From Arabidopsis thaliana (Eukaryota; Streptophyta; Magnoliopsida; Brassicales; Brassicaceae): a stretch of 64,000 nucleotides of DNA. Numbering within the stretch: position 1 is the stretch's first letter; the number at the start of each line of letters is the position of its first letter. This document shows positions 34,601-46,721 of the stretch, piece after piece. The DNA lies in the NCBI RefSeq assembly GCF_000001735.4, contig NC_003074.8, forward strand, positions 13,330,101-13,394,100. The letters are read 5' to 3'. Under the pieces are notes generated by a model. That model was not told the DNA's origin. It did no database searches and saw nothing but the letters and a program-made list of their open reading frames with translations. The translations under genes were made by a program, and so were the position numbers.

Positions 34601-36762
34601 TTTTTCCTTTCAACAACTCCATTCTGTTGTGGTGTCCTTGGTGCTGAGTACTGATGTCTGATACCTTGAGCCTGGCAGAACTTCTCAAAAGTCTCATTTT
34701 GAAATTCCCCTCCATGGTCACTTCTGATTTGAACAATGTTCCCTTTCTCATTCCGAAGTTGCAGAGCAAGAATCTTGAAACTCTCTACTGCTTTAGACTT
34801 TTCTCGTAAGAAGCGAACCCATGTATACCTTGAGAAATCATCTACGAGTACAAAAATGTACTTCTTCCCATTTATGCTTTCCACCTGCACCGGACCCATA
34901 AGATCCATGTGAATTAGCTCAAGTATTTTCTTTGATCCGATTTTAGACACCCGTTTATGATTGACCTTGATCTGCTTCCCCTTGTTGCAGGCACTACACA
35001 TAGAATCCAGCTTATCTCCCAGTTTTGGAACACCACGAACTACTCCTGCATTCACAATTTTGACCAGACTCTGAACATTCATATGCCCAAGTCTCTTGTG
35101 CCACAACTCCAAATTTAAGACAGTTGCAGACAAACAAGTATCTGATGTAGTCCACATGTAGCTGTTGTTTCCTGAACGTAAACCAGACATCACTGCATTT
35201 TTATTCTCGTCCATAGCTTAACAATCAGTTTTTGTGAACGTCCCCTTCAGACCATCATCACACAGCTGATTTATGCTAATCAAGTTAGCCTTTAGTCCCT
35301 CAACATAATAAACATTCGCCAATGGTGGTTGATCAACACACTCGATATTCCCTTTGCCTTTGATACGTCCTTTACCACCATCCCCAAAAGTTACTTTACC
35401 ACTAGCTTCTTCAGTATAAGTTGATAGAACACTTGGGTTACCAATCATGTGTCTAGAGCATCCACTATCGAAATACCAAGGATTGCTGGCTGATCCATCG
35501 ATAGACGTGTAGGCCACCTTTGCTACTACAAGCTCGTCCTCATCTGATTCATCCAGTTGCATAATTGAAACGTTGCAGGTCAAGTTGATTTCCTCAGATT
35601 CATCTTCAGCTGATTCATCCAACTGCATGAATGAGGCGTTGCAGATCAGATTGATTTCCTCAGATTCATCTACAGCTCTGTTGTATTTCTCTTCATCATA
35701 CTCCTGTGACTTGCTGTACAAATCCAGTTTCTTAACCCATACTTTGCCAAACTTTGAAGGCTCTATAAAGCATTTTCGAGCTTGCCAGAGTTGTTTGACC
35801 TTGTCTTTGTACTTGTAACAGAAGCTCCTTGTGTGTCCAGTCTTTCCACAATGATAACAGTCAAACACCCTTCGACCTCGTCTAGACTTGGTCCACACCT
35901 TTCTGTAACTAGTCTTCTGATGCGACACCGAAGCTTTGGGAATTATTTTTTGCTTGATCGGTTTCTGCTCTTGGTTGATTGTGTTCAGCAGAGCTGACTT
36001 GAGTTTACTTTCTTCCTCTTCATGATATGTTGTACTCTTTACAAAGTTCATGATCTTAGGTCTATCAAGAGGCGTCTTGGACACAAAAGGCTGATAACCT
36101 AATCCTCTGTGATCAGACCCAACTATTCCCATAGACAGAATTTCATCAAGATTCTTACCCCCATTGTTCAACATTTTGATTTTCTTGTGATTCTCACTCA
36201 GTTCTCTTTCCAGCAAAAGAGATTTCTCCTTTTCTTGACTCAGACTCTCCTGGAGACAATTCATCTTTCTTTCTATTATCTGTTTCTCAGGCAATGGAAG
36301 CTTTTCACCAAGAGCTTCTTCCTTAATTTCTTCCTCAAAGAGATCCAATTTTGCTGACAGCTGCAGACTCTCCTTTGTAAGTCTCAGCTTGTCCTTGCTT
36401 AATAGTAACCAGCTATCATACAAGATGCGATAGCTTTCACTTGTAATTTGTGTCTCATCACTGTCTGACTCAGAATCCTCACTGCTTGATTCATTGTCGC
36501 CCTTCGCACTGAAAGCAACAAAGTTCAGCATACCACCTGTCTCATCTTCACTGTCTAATTCAGAGTCACTGAAGCTCAGAAAGGATTTTTCTTTGCCTTT
36601 CTGAATGCTTGGACACTCAGCTTTGATATGACCAATACCATCACACTCATAACACTTTATATCCTTGCGTTTGGTGATAGGACATTTTAATTTTGTGTGT
36701 CCCATACCACCACACTCATGGCATTTCACATCACGCCTTTTACCAGAAGTCTCGTTCTTCAC
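31700..36762 (-). pseudogene. Copia gag C-terminus, protease, integrase, RT and RNase H (decayed)
   Basis: Reading right to left: gag zinc knuckles (CHECGGMGHTKLKC, CYECDGIGHIKAEC, then CYHCGKTGHTRSFC), aspartic protease (WYFDSGCSRHM), integrase zinc-binding and core region (present twice, see the 753-bp duplication), RT ([20 protein letters not shown]) and RNase H ending near 31,700 (KQLADIFTKPLD). A TAA at about 35,218 follows the protease, frame breaks lie near 33,820, 33,220 and 32,875, and a short deletion is present within the RT/RNase H link (32,300 region). The polyprotein cannot be made whole. Confidence 0.88.
33701..35206 (-). repeat. 753-bp in-frame tandem duplication in the integrase region
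   Basis: 33,701-34,453 and 34,454-35,206 are adjacent near-identical copies (a few percent difference by eye), offset by exactly 753 bp, which is 251 codons. Each carries the GAG-pre-integrase zinc region and the integrase core up to the DDE Glu-containing block. The right copy joins to the protease side and the left copy joins to the RT side. Confidence 0.92.
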
Positions 36763-36908
36763 AGGCCTGCTGCCTGACTTTTCTTCATCACTTCTGTTCC
36801 AACGATTGGGTTCCCTTGCATCACGACTGTCTCTGGTTTTGCCGCTTTCAACACGCTTCAGAGCTTTCCAAAATTTCTAGCCATAAGGGATAGATCATCT
36901 CTGATTTC

Positions 36909-37541
36909 CTACAGCGGATCAGGAACTTTTTCTTTATCAGCCTTAAACGCTATCCCTTTGTTCTGATTTCGTTGATCTTCAGCAGCTTCCATTTCTTCAG
37001 ACTTCAAAATTCCAACTAGTGCTTCATATTTGAGAGTATCTGTATTTCCTGAAACTCTCATGATAGCTTTGTGTGCAGCATACTTCTGTGGTAGGCACCT
37101 GAGAAGTTTCTTCACTAACTTCTTTTCCTTGTAGGTTTTTCCCAGAGTTTTAGCTTCATTAGCAATCTTACTCAGTTTAGCACTGAATTCAATAACTGTT
37201 TTTGAGGGGTCCATCCTGATGTTCTCAAAATCTGTAGCTAGCTGATCCAATCTGGTTCGTTTTACACTAACATCTCCTTCATTCAGCTTCTGCAAGGTGT
37301 CCCACATCTGCTTAGCTGATTCACACCCTGAGACAAGATTGTATTCGTTGTCATCCAGACAACAGTAGATAGCATTCATTGCTCTTGCATTAAACTTAGA
37401 CAGATTCTTCTCTTCATCAGTCCAATTTGCCTTTGGTTTCAACACCTTGAGACCTGCTTCAGTTACGCTGAAAGGAGGTTCCCAGCCATCTTCTACAGTA
37501 GTCCAGGCATCTTCTCCTTGTCCTCTGATTAGCTGTATCAT
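36909..37541 (-). pseudogene. Copia gag (capsid) region
   Basis: 210-codon frame with the UBN2/DUF4219-type capsid signature (NAIYCCLDDNEYNLVS, QMWDTLQKLNEG, KTVIEFSAKLSKIANEAK). It ends at TAG near 36,909 and is separated by further stops from the zinc-knuckle part beginning at 36,762. It lies just inside the 5' LTR and primer-binding site. Confidence 0.85.
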
Positions 37542-37664
37542 CTGTGTTTTCTAGTAACCATACCCTATGTGATCGAGAGGTACATGCCGCATGAGTTCAG
37601 ACTTCGACATCCTTAATCCGCAGGATCTCAACCTGTATTGAGTGTTTACTCAGGTCGGTTTCCT

Positions 37665-37676
37665 GCTCTGATACCA
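37665..37676 (-). promoter_or_regulatory. Primer-binding site (initiator Met-tRNA)
   Basis: TGGTATCAGAGC on the minus strand, three bases inside the 5' LTR; the standard plant copia priming site for reverse transcription. Confidence 0.9.
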
Positions 37677-37678
37677 AA

Positions 37679-38209
37679 TGAGAATAATAGAGATATCGAT
37701 AGGTTGAAAAGAACTTCTTTTCTTTATTAGAAATCACTTAAACAATCTTACAGATCTGTTTCATCAGCTTTACACAGGTTAACACAACCTATCACTGACC
37801 AATTCCTAATCTACCCAACTCACCAACACAGCAACAGCTATGTATCCCTCTTTGTTCACTCACCAAGAACCCTAATAGCCTACGACTTAGAACTTGAGAT
37901 TCACAAAGACGTGAGATCAGACGGCTACCTAAACCTAAAGCTTAGACTCCGATTATATAGGTAATGACACACACGTCATTAACCTATTTCTTAATTCAAA
38001 GATATCTTCAAATATTCTTTCCTTGATTTGCTTATATCTTGAATGACTTGTATATCACGTTCTGGAAACTCCAGCAACCAATCATAGCTCGCCACGTCAT
38101 CACCATTTGAGTCTCGCAGCTCCTTGCTTACAGCTGCTCCATGCTTACAGCAACTCCATGCTTACAGCTCCCTGATGTCTATCAGCTCCCTGATATCCAT
38201 ATATCTTCA
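37679..38209 (-). repeat. 5' LTR of SIRE-like copia element
   Basis: 531 bp, TG...CA, flanked outside by GGTGG. It carries the expected promoter of the element on the minus strand. It differs from the 3' LTR at about 24 sites by eye. Confidence 0.92.
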
Positions 38210-39073
38210 GGTGGAACTTGGTGAAGGAGTGGAGCGCAGAGAGGATATGGGAGGTGGGGGTGGGGGTGGAGGCGGACGAGACAAAATCCTAAGTGGCTTC
38301 AGTCGTGGCAATGGTAATGACGTCACTGCTGCTTCTACTGAAGGAGGGCCATTTGAATGAACAGGTGTGGGAGACTGTGGACATTGTGGAGAAGATTTTT
38401 GGGTTGCGATGGTGTCATCGGATGCAATGTTGGTAGAAATGAAATTGAAGGTGAGGCTGGTGATGATGAAGTAGACTCTTCACCTTTACATGTGCCATGA
38501 TCATTTAATATTGAAGTGATCCCAAGGGTAGAGGGGGAGCTGTGAAATCTCGATATTGAAGCGGGTGATCCTTGTGTGGGGCTACGATTTGGAAGTGGTG
38601 ATGTTACTGGACTTTGGACCATTCGAGGTGAAAATATCTTTGAGTGAACATTTCTTTGGACTGAAAATCGAAGTCCACGCGATTCGTCAACCTTCTTAAG
38701 GATTGAATTCGGATCTGCATAAGATTTATGAGATGACATTGTATCTTTCTCTTTCCATTCAGGAGAGGATGTATCCGGACTTGAAACAATATTTTCCGCT
38801 ATCATCAACTTGGTTTTCTCCTTAACTTTCTCAAGTGTCGATTCCAATAGGCTACGTGAGTCAGGGCTTCGAGGAGAACCTGAATCCAAGCTTTCTTGAA
38901 GTATATTTGTTGCTGTTATTTGGTTGAATACAGTCACAGCAACATCAGAATTTGGATCCAACCATTCAGCTTCACTAAAAATCTCTTGAACCTTAGCAAA
39001 TGCTTCCATAGGTAAAACATCTTTTTCCTCCATATGTGGCAGATCAACAGAGGCAAGCTTTTTACCAGCACCC
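38210..39073 (-). pseudogene. Formin linker/FH1 exon segment between two retrotransposons
   Basis: Middle of the same large formin exon, stranded between the two insertions. It begins GAGKKLASVDLPHMEEKD at 39,073 and runs through a serine/proline-rich linker to proline runs at 38,215-38,300. The frame shifts by one base in the A-run at 38,396-38,400. Downstream the frame reading HSNGPPSVEAAVTSLPLPR and then nine prolines continues towards the insertion point. With both elements removed, this segment joins 30,008 downstream and 44,008 upstream without lost sequence, as the target duplications show. Confidence 0.85.
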
Positions 39074-39513
39074 TGTTGAAAGTTAAACTTGATTTTGAAT
39101 CAAGTTTAATTATTGGATAATTTATCCAATAATTAATTATGGTCAAATCCAATTTCTAGAGTTTTCTCTAGAAATATCATCATTTCCACCTCCTTAAAAG
39201 ATTCTAGAAATTTTCTAGAATCATCTTCCACCTCCTTAAACATAAAAATCTAGATACTCTAATAGAATAATCTAGATAATTTGAATAATGTAATCTAGAT
39301 CTTATGTAAGAACTCTCTAGACTTAGGATTAAAATATTTTAGATATTTTGTAGTTTGGAGGCTATAAATACCTCCTCCCCCTCTCAAATGTTGTAAGGTT
39401 GTGAAGTTGTCTTCAAGTTTAAAGCAAAGTAATAAAAGTTCTATTTCCTAAAAAACTCTCTCAAAACACTTTAACACTTTCTCCATTACCTCTAAAAGAA
39501 TTTTACTCTAACA
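39074..39513 (+). repeat. 5' LTR, ONSEN-like
   Basis: 440 bp with two heat-shock-element clusters and a TATA box (39,363-39,370). Differs from the 3' LTR at about seven positions by eye, including one A-run length change. Confidence 0.92.
39154..39220 (+). promoter_or_regulatory. Heat-shock element clusters in LTR
   Basis: Two palindromic clusters of GAA/TTC units: 39,154-39,173 (TTCTAGAG...CTCTAGAA) and 39,202-39,220 (TTCTAGAAATTTTCTAGAA). Such inverted GAA/TTC blocks are binding sites for heat-shock factors, known to drive ONSEN transcription. The 3' LTR keeps the same pair at 43,647-43,666 and 43,695-43,713. A TATA box follows about 145 bp downstream. Confidence 0.8.
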
Positions 39514-39516
39514 AAG

Positions 39517-39528
39517 TGGTATCAGAGC
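39517..39528 (+). promoter_or_regulatory. Primer-binding site (initiator Met-tRNA)
   Basis: TGGTATCAGAGC three bases after the 5' LTR of the ONSEN-like element. Confidence 0.9.
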
Positions 39529-39543
39529 TTGAAGATCCTAAAG

Positions 39544-42500
39544 ATGGCGAGTAACAATGTTCCCTTCCATGTCCCAGTGCTCACAAAGAGCAACTATGAT
39601 AATTGGAGTCTACGAATGAAGGCTATCCTAGGAGCACATGACGTGTGGGAGATAGTCGAGAAAGGTTTCATTGAACCGGAGAATGAAGGTAGTCTTTCTC
39701 AAACTCAAAAGGATGGTTTGAGAGACTCAAGAAAGAGAGACAAGAAAGCTCTCTGTCTAATCTATCAAGGATTAGATGAAGATACGTTCGAGAAGGTCGT
39801 TGAAGATATGTCGGCCAAAGAAGCATGGGAGAAGCTTCAAACCTCTTACAAAGGTGCCGATCAAGTCAAGAAAGTACGTCTTCAAACTCTAAGAGGAGAA
39901 TTTGAAGCACTACAAATGAAGGAAGGTGAACTCGTCTCCGATTACTTCTCAAGAGTGTTGACGGTTACTAATAACCTTAAAAGAAATGGAGAGAAGCTAG
40001 ATGATGTGAGAATCATGGAGAAAGTTCTTAGATCATTGGATCCAAAATTTGAGCATATTGTCACCGTCATTGAAGAAACAAAAGATTTAGAAGCTATGAC
40101 AATAGAGCAACTTCTTGGGTCATTACAAGCTTATGAAGAAAAGAAGAAGAAGAAAGAAGATATCGTCGAATTACAAAAGAAGAAAACGGCCAAAGTTACC
40201 AAAGAAGAGGTGGTGGTCAAGTACGAGGACGAGGTCGTGGTGGATATGGAAATGGACGTGGTTGGAGGCCACATGAAGACAACACAAACCAAAGAGGTGA
40301 AAACTCATCAAGAGGTCGTGGGAAAGGACACCCAAAATCAAGATACGATAAATCAAGTGTCAAATGCTACAACTGTGGGAAGTTTGGACATTATGCTTCT
40401 GAATGTAAAGCTCATAGCAACAAAAAAGTTGAGGAGAAGGCCAACTACGTTGAAGAAAATATTCAAGAAGAAGACATGTTATTAATGGCTAGTTACAAGA
40501 AAGATGAACAAGAAAAGAATCATAAGTGGTACCTCGATAGTGGTGCAAGTAATCACATGTGCGGGAAAAAAGTATGTTTGCGGAGCTTGATGAATCGGTG
40601 AGAGGAAATGTGGCTTTAGGAGATGAATCGAAGATGGAGGTAAAAGGTAAAGGAAATATTCTCATCCAATTGAAGAACGGAGATCATCAATTTATTTCCA
40701 ACGTTTACTATATTCCGAGCATGAAGATAAACATCTTGAGCCTTGGACAACTCTTAGAGAAAGGTTATGATATTAGATTAAAAGATAATAACCTTTCAAT
40801 AAGAGACCAAGAAAGCAATCACATTACCAATGTGCCAATGTCGAAAAATAGAATGTTTGTCCTCAACATTCGAAATGACATTGCACAATGTCTCAAGATG
40901 TGTTACAAAGAGGAGTCTTGGCTATGGCATCTTCGATTCGGACATCTAAATTTTGGAGGATTGGAGTTCCTTTCAAGGAAGGAAATGGTGAGAGGGCTAC
41001 CTTGTATAAATCATCCAAATCAAGTGTGTGAAGGATGTCTACTTGGAAAGCAATTCAAAATGAGCTTTCCAAAGGAGTCAAGTTCAAGAGCACAAAAACC
41101 GTTGGAGCTAATGCACACCGATGTGTGTGGTCCGATCAAGCCGAAATCACTTGGTAAAAGTAATTACTTCCTTCTCTTTATTGATGATTTTTCAAGAAAA
41201 ACACGGGTATACTTTTTGAAAGAAAAATCCGAGGTGTTCGAAATTTTTTCAAAAAGTTTAAAGCCCATGTTGAGAAGGAGAGTGGTCTTGTGATCAAAAC
41301 AATGAGATCCGACCGTGGAGGAGAATTTACATCCAAGGAGTTTTTTTAAGTATTGTGAAGACAACGGCATTCGAAGACAATTAACGGTGCCAAGATCCCC
41401 TCAACAAAATGGTGTAGCGGAAAGAAAGAATAGAACAATTCTTGAGATGGCAAGGAGCATGCTCAAAAGTAAGAGACTACCAAAAGAGTTGTGGGCGGAA
41501 GCGGTAGCGTGTGCGGTTTATCTATTAAACCGATCTCCAACAAAAAGTGTCTCCGGAAAAACACCACAAGAAGCTTGGAGCGGAAGAAAGCTTGGTGTTT
41601 CTCATTTAAGAGACTTTGGAAGTATTACTCATGCTCATGTACCGGATGAGAAGCGGAGCAAACTAGATGACAAAAGTGAGAAGTATATCTTCATTGGTTA
41701 TGATAACAACTCCAAAGGCTACAAGCTCTATAATCCCGATACGAAGTAGACAATTATTAGTCGAAATATAGTGTTCGATGAAGAAGGAGAATGGGTTTGG
41801 AACTCAAATGAAGAAGATTATAACTTCTTTCCACATTTTGAAGAAGATGAGCCGGAGCCAACAAGAGAGGAGCCACCAAGTGAAGAGCCTACTACACCAC
41901 CAACTTCACCAACAAGTTCTCAAATAGAAGAAAGTTCGAGTGAAAGGACTCCACGTTTTAGAAATATACAAGAGCTCTATTTGGTAACCTAAAATCAAGA
42001 AAACCTTACCTTATTTTGTTTATTTGCGGAGTGCGAACCCATGGATTTCCAAGAAGCCATTGAAAAGAAGACTTGGAGAAATGCCATGGATGAAGAGATC
42101 AAATCAATACAAAAGAATGACACATGGGAGTTAACTTCACTTCCAAATGGGCACAAGGCAATTGGCGTGAAGTGGGTGTATAAAGCAAAGAAAAACTCTA
42201 AAGGAGAAGTGGAAAGATACAAAGCAAGATTGGTTGCAAAAGGTTATAGTCAAAGAGCCGGAATTGACTATGACGAGGTATTTGCTCCCGTTGCTCGTCT
42301 AGAAACGGTTAGACTAATCATTTCACTAGCGGCTCAAAACAAGTGGACGATACATCAAATGGATGTCAAGTCGGCCTTCTTAAATGGAGATCTTGAAGAC
42401 GAAGTTTACATTGAGCAACCACATGGCTACATAGTCAAAGGTGAAGAAGACAAAGTCTTGAGGCTAAAAAAGGCGCTTTATGGATTAAAACAAGCCCCAA

Positions 42501-43579
42501 GAGCTTGGAATACTCGAATTGACAAGTATTTCAAGGATTTCATCAAGTATCCATATGAGCATGCACTCTATATAAAAATTCAAAAAGAAGATATATTGAT
42601 CGCATGTTTATATGTAGATGACTTGATATTCACGGGTAACAATTTAAGCATGTTCGAAAAATTCAAGAAAGAGATGACGAAGGAGTTCGAGATGACGGAC
42701 ATTGGATTGATGTCTTACTATCTCGGAATTGAAGTAAAACAAGAAGACAATGGAATATTCATAACTCAAGAAGGCTATGCTAAGGAGGTACTTAAGAAGT
42801 TCAAGATGGATGACTCAAATCCCGTTTGTACACCAATGGAATGCGGAATCAAACTATCAAAGAAAGAAGAAGGGGAAGGAGTGGATCCAACAACCTTTAA
42901 GAGCTTGGTTGGAAGCTTAAGATACTTAACATGCACAAGGCCCGATATTTTATATGCGGTCGGAGTTGTTAGTCGTTACATGGAGCATCCAACAACAACT
43001 CATTTCAAAGCGGCAAAAAGGATTCTTCGCTATATCAAAGTTACCGTAAACTTTGGCTTACATTATTCAACTACTAGTGATTACAAGCTTGTTGGATATA
43101 GCGATAGCGATTGGGGTGGAGACGTAGATGACCGAAATAGTACAAGTGGTTTTGTGTTTTACATTGGAGACACGGCTTTCACATGGATGTCGAAGAAGCA
43201 ACCAATTGTCACTCTATCCACTTGTGAAGCGGAGTATGTAGCGGCTACGTCATGTGTATGCCATGCTATTTGGTTAAGAAACCTCTTGAAGGAGTTAATC
43301 TTACCACAAGAGGAACCAACAAAGATCTTTGTGGACAACAAGTCGGCAATAGCTTTGGCGAAGAACCCGGTCTTCCATGATCGAAGTAAACACATTGACA
43401 CACGCTATCACTACATTAGAGAGTGTGTTAGCAAGAAGAACGTGCAATTGGAGTATGTGAAGACACATGATCAAGTAGCCGATATTTTTACCAAGCCTCT
43501 CAAGCGTGAAGACTTTATCAAGATGAGGAGTTTGCTTGGAGTAGCAAAATCAAGTTTAAGAGGGGGTGTTGAAAGTTAA
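39544..43579 (+). pseudogene. ONSEN-like gag-pol polyprotein, several breaks
   Basis: ATG 39544. Gag capsid (SNYDNWSLRMKAILGAHDVW), then zinc knuckle (CYNCGKFGHYASEC), protease (WYLDSGASNHMC), integrase (WHLRFGHLN; HTDVCGPI; SPQQNGVAERKNRT), RT ([22 protein letters not shown]) and RNase H (CEAEYVAATS; ADIFTKPLKRED), ending TAA 43,577-43,579 just inside the LTR. Breaks: frame loss after gag near 40,170 (looks like a small deletion), two T-run insertions near 41,245 and 41,342 that together restore frame, and TAG 41,747-41,749 and TAA 41,990-41,992 that look like single-base changes. The RT/RNase H part (42,041 on) is intact. Confidence 0.88.
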
Positions 43580-44007
43580 ACTTGATTTTGAATCAAGTTT
43601 AATTATTGGATAAATTATCCAATAATTAATTATGGTCAAATCCAAGTTCTAGAGTTTTCTCTAGAAATATCATCATTTCCACCTCCTTAAAAGATTCTAG
43701 AAATTTTCTAGAATCATCTTCCACCTCCTTAAACAGAAAAATCTAGATACTCTAATAGAATAATCTAGATAATTTGAATAATGTAATCTAGATCTTATGT
43801 AAGAACTCTCTAGACTTAGGATTAAAATATTTTAGATATTTTGTAGTTTAGAGGCTATAAATACCTCCTCCCCCTCTCAAATGTTGTCAGGTTGTGAAGT
43901 TGTCTTCAAGTTTAAAGCAAAGTAATAAAAGTTCTATTTCCTAAAAAAACTCTCTCAAAACATTTTAACACTTTCTCCATTACCTCTAAAAGAATTTTAC
44001 TCTAACA
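43567..44007 (+). repeat. 3' LTR, ONSEN-like
   Basis: 441 bp copy of 39,074-39,513, ending ...CTAACA and followed by CACCC. Confidence 0.92.
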
Positions 44008-45375
44008 CACCCATCTCCGAAAATATAACCTGAACAAACACAGAATGTTACTCCTCTCTGGACTTGGAAAGACAATTAGCTATGTATAACATAAAATGCT
44101 TTTAACAGATATGCCAGACTCAAAACTGAACTCACTAATATTAGTCTTTAAATGCACAAAATTCTTGACTCAGATAGATGTATTACACAAAGTACTTCTA
44201 TATAAATGACTAGTCTAATTCTAAGTTCACCGGGACTGACCATTTAAAGCTTAGACAACAGGCAACTCTTTTTAAATGGGAAACCAAAATTGGTATACTT
44301 ATTAAAGAAAAAGAAGATAAGTAGTCACCTCTGCACTGAAATCCTTGGGAAACCGATCTGTTGTGTTCAACAGTACATCAATCTCACCACGGTTAAGTGT
44401 TAGAATGTTTGATCTAAGAAATGCAGTATTGAACACAACCCGAAACATCATCTCTTCTCTCTCAAGATCACTACCTAGGGTAATGCACTCTAGCACGACA
44501 TCACCGAGGATATGGCAATTGATGTCAATCTTTACCAGCTCACAATCTGCCTGCAACAGTAGATGAAAAGTTAGGACAATCATAACTCTCTCATACTGGG
44601 AACAATCTATAAGAATGAACAGATCAATGATAAAGATCTTGATATCACCTTCTTATATTGCCGAACAGCTTTGCTTCTTTTAGGCATCGAGAAAAGAACT
44701 TTTGAAGTTCGATCGGAAGCCATAAAAGGATCTTGACCATATATTCTGAATATGGGTAGGCAACCATCCTCACCATCAAAATCAGGAATCAGTCTAAGGT
44801 TGACACAGTCTAATGTAAGGGCCTGGTCTAGCGGTGGCCATTGTGAGCCAACATTCCTTCTCGAGATATACTGAAGAAACCTCAACTGTGAAGGCAGCAG
44901 ATTAGTGGAGACATTAGCTGTAACAACTCACGAGGAGCCTGCTTATATATCATCTCTAGTGTTTTCTGTTCTCCACTAAACTGTTTGCGGTATAACAAGA
45001 GCGAAGCAAGCATAAAAGCTAAAGTTGGCCATCCACCAAGCTCACAGTGCGACAATAAGATATTCTGTTGACTTAACAATAACCAACTTTCAGCTGATTT
45101 TAGGAAGTGATGCACTGTTTCCATTGTAAGCAAAGGGCAACCTTCAAAATGGCGAGGATATGGTCATGTCATACTCAGTTATTACACTCTCCATCCGGCT
45201 TCTGCTATCTCCATCCCGGAAATTAAACACCATGAATGATGCACCGGGAAACTATTCTTTTAACTGACTCATTATGCGGCCCACATAAACTCTGTAATCT
45301 TCATCTTCCAACATATCCGTGGATGCAACGAGCCATGAATAATACATTACCTCCTCACTCATGTTTCCTTCTGGG
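44008..45375 (-). pseudogene. Formin N-terminal PTEN-like/C2 region, degraded
   Basis: The 5' part of the formin. A short piece 44,029-44,008 starts the large exon. Upstream exons are 44,550-44,329 (C2-like: VVLECITLGSDLEREEMMFRV), then one long exon 45,3xx-44,649 with the PTEN-type phosphatase-like domain (QNILLSHCELGGWPTLAFML; QYISRRNVGSQWPP). Class II plant formins have this PTEN-C2, FH1, FH2 order; the PTEN part binds phosphoinositides. Breaks: TAG at 45,254-45,252, a small deletion near 45,161 that shifts frame, and a one-base loss near 44,918. The normal initiating region before about 45,370 is unrecognisable. The gene was probably dead or dying independent of the insertions. Confidence 0.8.
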
Positions 45376-46721
45376 GAGCAAAAACGAAAACGAGATTGTC
45401 GGCGCTATCCGCACAACAATAACTCTTCTCCAACTCTTAATAATAACCGCCATATCGATTCTCTCTCCAAAACAATCGAACGACTGAGATTAAAAAATGT
45501 TAACCATAGTTAGCGCAACAGGAGACGTCATCAGCGGTAGAATTGTATTGTATTTTATTAAACAGTAGAAAATCTCCAAAAAAGTGCCTACTCCCTTCAA
45601 AGTGGTATAAATAGGCTTAAAAACTTGGAAAGTGCCCCAACATAGAAGAAACCCAATATAATATAGGGGGAGGTTGTTAACAGACATGCAAATGTCTAGC
45701 TGTTATTTTGTATAAAGAAAGTTAGTGATCGTATTCGTATGTCATTTTTCTTGTCCTATAATTCTATTAGAACTAAATAAATCTTTAATGGTTGGTAAGA
45801 TTTGTCTCTTATTCGAAAAAAGTTTCGGTTCTGATTAATTTTACTTACTTATTTATAAAGTTACAATCATCCTATACATTTTTGAGTTAAACAGGGGATT
45901 AACTCTATTTCATTTTATTAGTACTATCGTTTATTTTTTATTTTAATTTTTAACTAATACGTAAGCAGATAGTGGACGTCCATTTGTTTCAATAGTTAAC
46001 CAAAAGTTTATTAATACTTCTACACCTAAGTTTGGAGTTCAAGTCCTACACTTATATTAATGGTGCAAACCTTATTTGAAGTCCAGAGTGTGCATGAAGA
46101 GCATGTCCATCTCATGGATGTCGTACATGCATGACCTTCCGTTGAAGGTCCGAGTGTATTAAGGACAGTTGTGCCGTGAAACCATTGTTCGGAGAAGCTG
46201 TTCATCATAATTGCATATGTTACAAGTAGTTAAATATCATCATAATATGATTAGATTAAATATCACTAGTAATAATGTAATAACATGGAGGAAAAAAAAA
46301 TGCAGACAATAAGCTTTTGAAATGCATAAATATAATATTTTAATACTAAAGCAGAGTAATTTAAGAGACCATTTTAACAACAAATAATACTTCGGAAATA
46401 CAAAATAATTTCAATAAAAACAGAGGATTAGAGTACTTTAACTTTAACAAAATAAAACATGAGAAATTTAACAAATAGTGAAGCTTTAAATGCTATATTT
46501 GTATTTTAAAAGCATTTACACTCTTAAAAACGATGTTACTAATCAATAAAGCTTCGACTTTTAAATTATGGACATTTAAATCTTCAACTTTTAAAAATGT
46601 CATTAAATGCCTAACTATTCACTTACTTCATGATTAAATAATTAACTTATGACGAATATGCTATTTAAACATCTACAATTTGAAAGTTGGCTTTTTCTAT
46701 TTTTTCCATTTTTATATATAA
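45376..46721. other. AT-rich intergenic DNA
   Basis: Nothing convincing. The expected formin promoter would lie in the first few hundred bases but is not recognisable. A short duplicated-looking stretch at 46,035-46,200 contains an open frame on the minus strand without family resemblance. Confidence 0.5.

Larger units (their letters stand above)
30009..38209 (-). mobile_element. SIRE-like Ty1/copia retrotransposon in the formin exon
   Basis: Complete in structure: LTRs at 30,009-30,539 and 37,679-38,209 (531 bp each, TG...CA), and 5-bp target duplication GGTGG at 30,004-30,008 and 38,210-38,214. The primer-binding site for initiator Met-tRNA is next to the right LTR (37,665-37,676) and a polypurine tract next to the left (30,540-30,555). 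The LTRs differ at about two dozen positions by eye, near 95% identity, older than the ONSEN-like copy nearby. Coding order gag-protease-integrase-RT-RNase H on the minus strand is the copia order; the RT segment reads like the SIRE lineage. It lies in the same orientation as the formin. Confidence 0.92.
39074..44007 (+). mobile_element. ONSEN/ATCOPIA78-like copia retrotransposon
   Basis: LTRs at 39,074-39,513 and 43,567-44,007 (440 and 441 bp, about 98% identical by eye), TSD CACCC at 39,069-39,073 and 44,008-44,012. Primer-binding site 39,517-39,528; purine tract 43,552-43,566. Total 4,934 bp. The length, LTR length and start (TGTTGAAAGTTAAACTTG), and the clustered TTCTAGAA heat-shock sites agree with what I recall of ONSEN, the heat-activated Arabidopsis copia family. 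Orientation is opposite to the formin it interrupts. The coding region is damaged at several points, so it would need proteins from another copy to move. Confidence 0.88.

Noticed and set aside
30009..44007. One composite retrotransposon instead of two
   Set aside because: Each element has its own LTR pair, primer-binding site and target duplication, and formin exon sequence lies between them.
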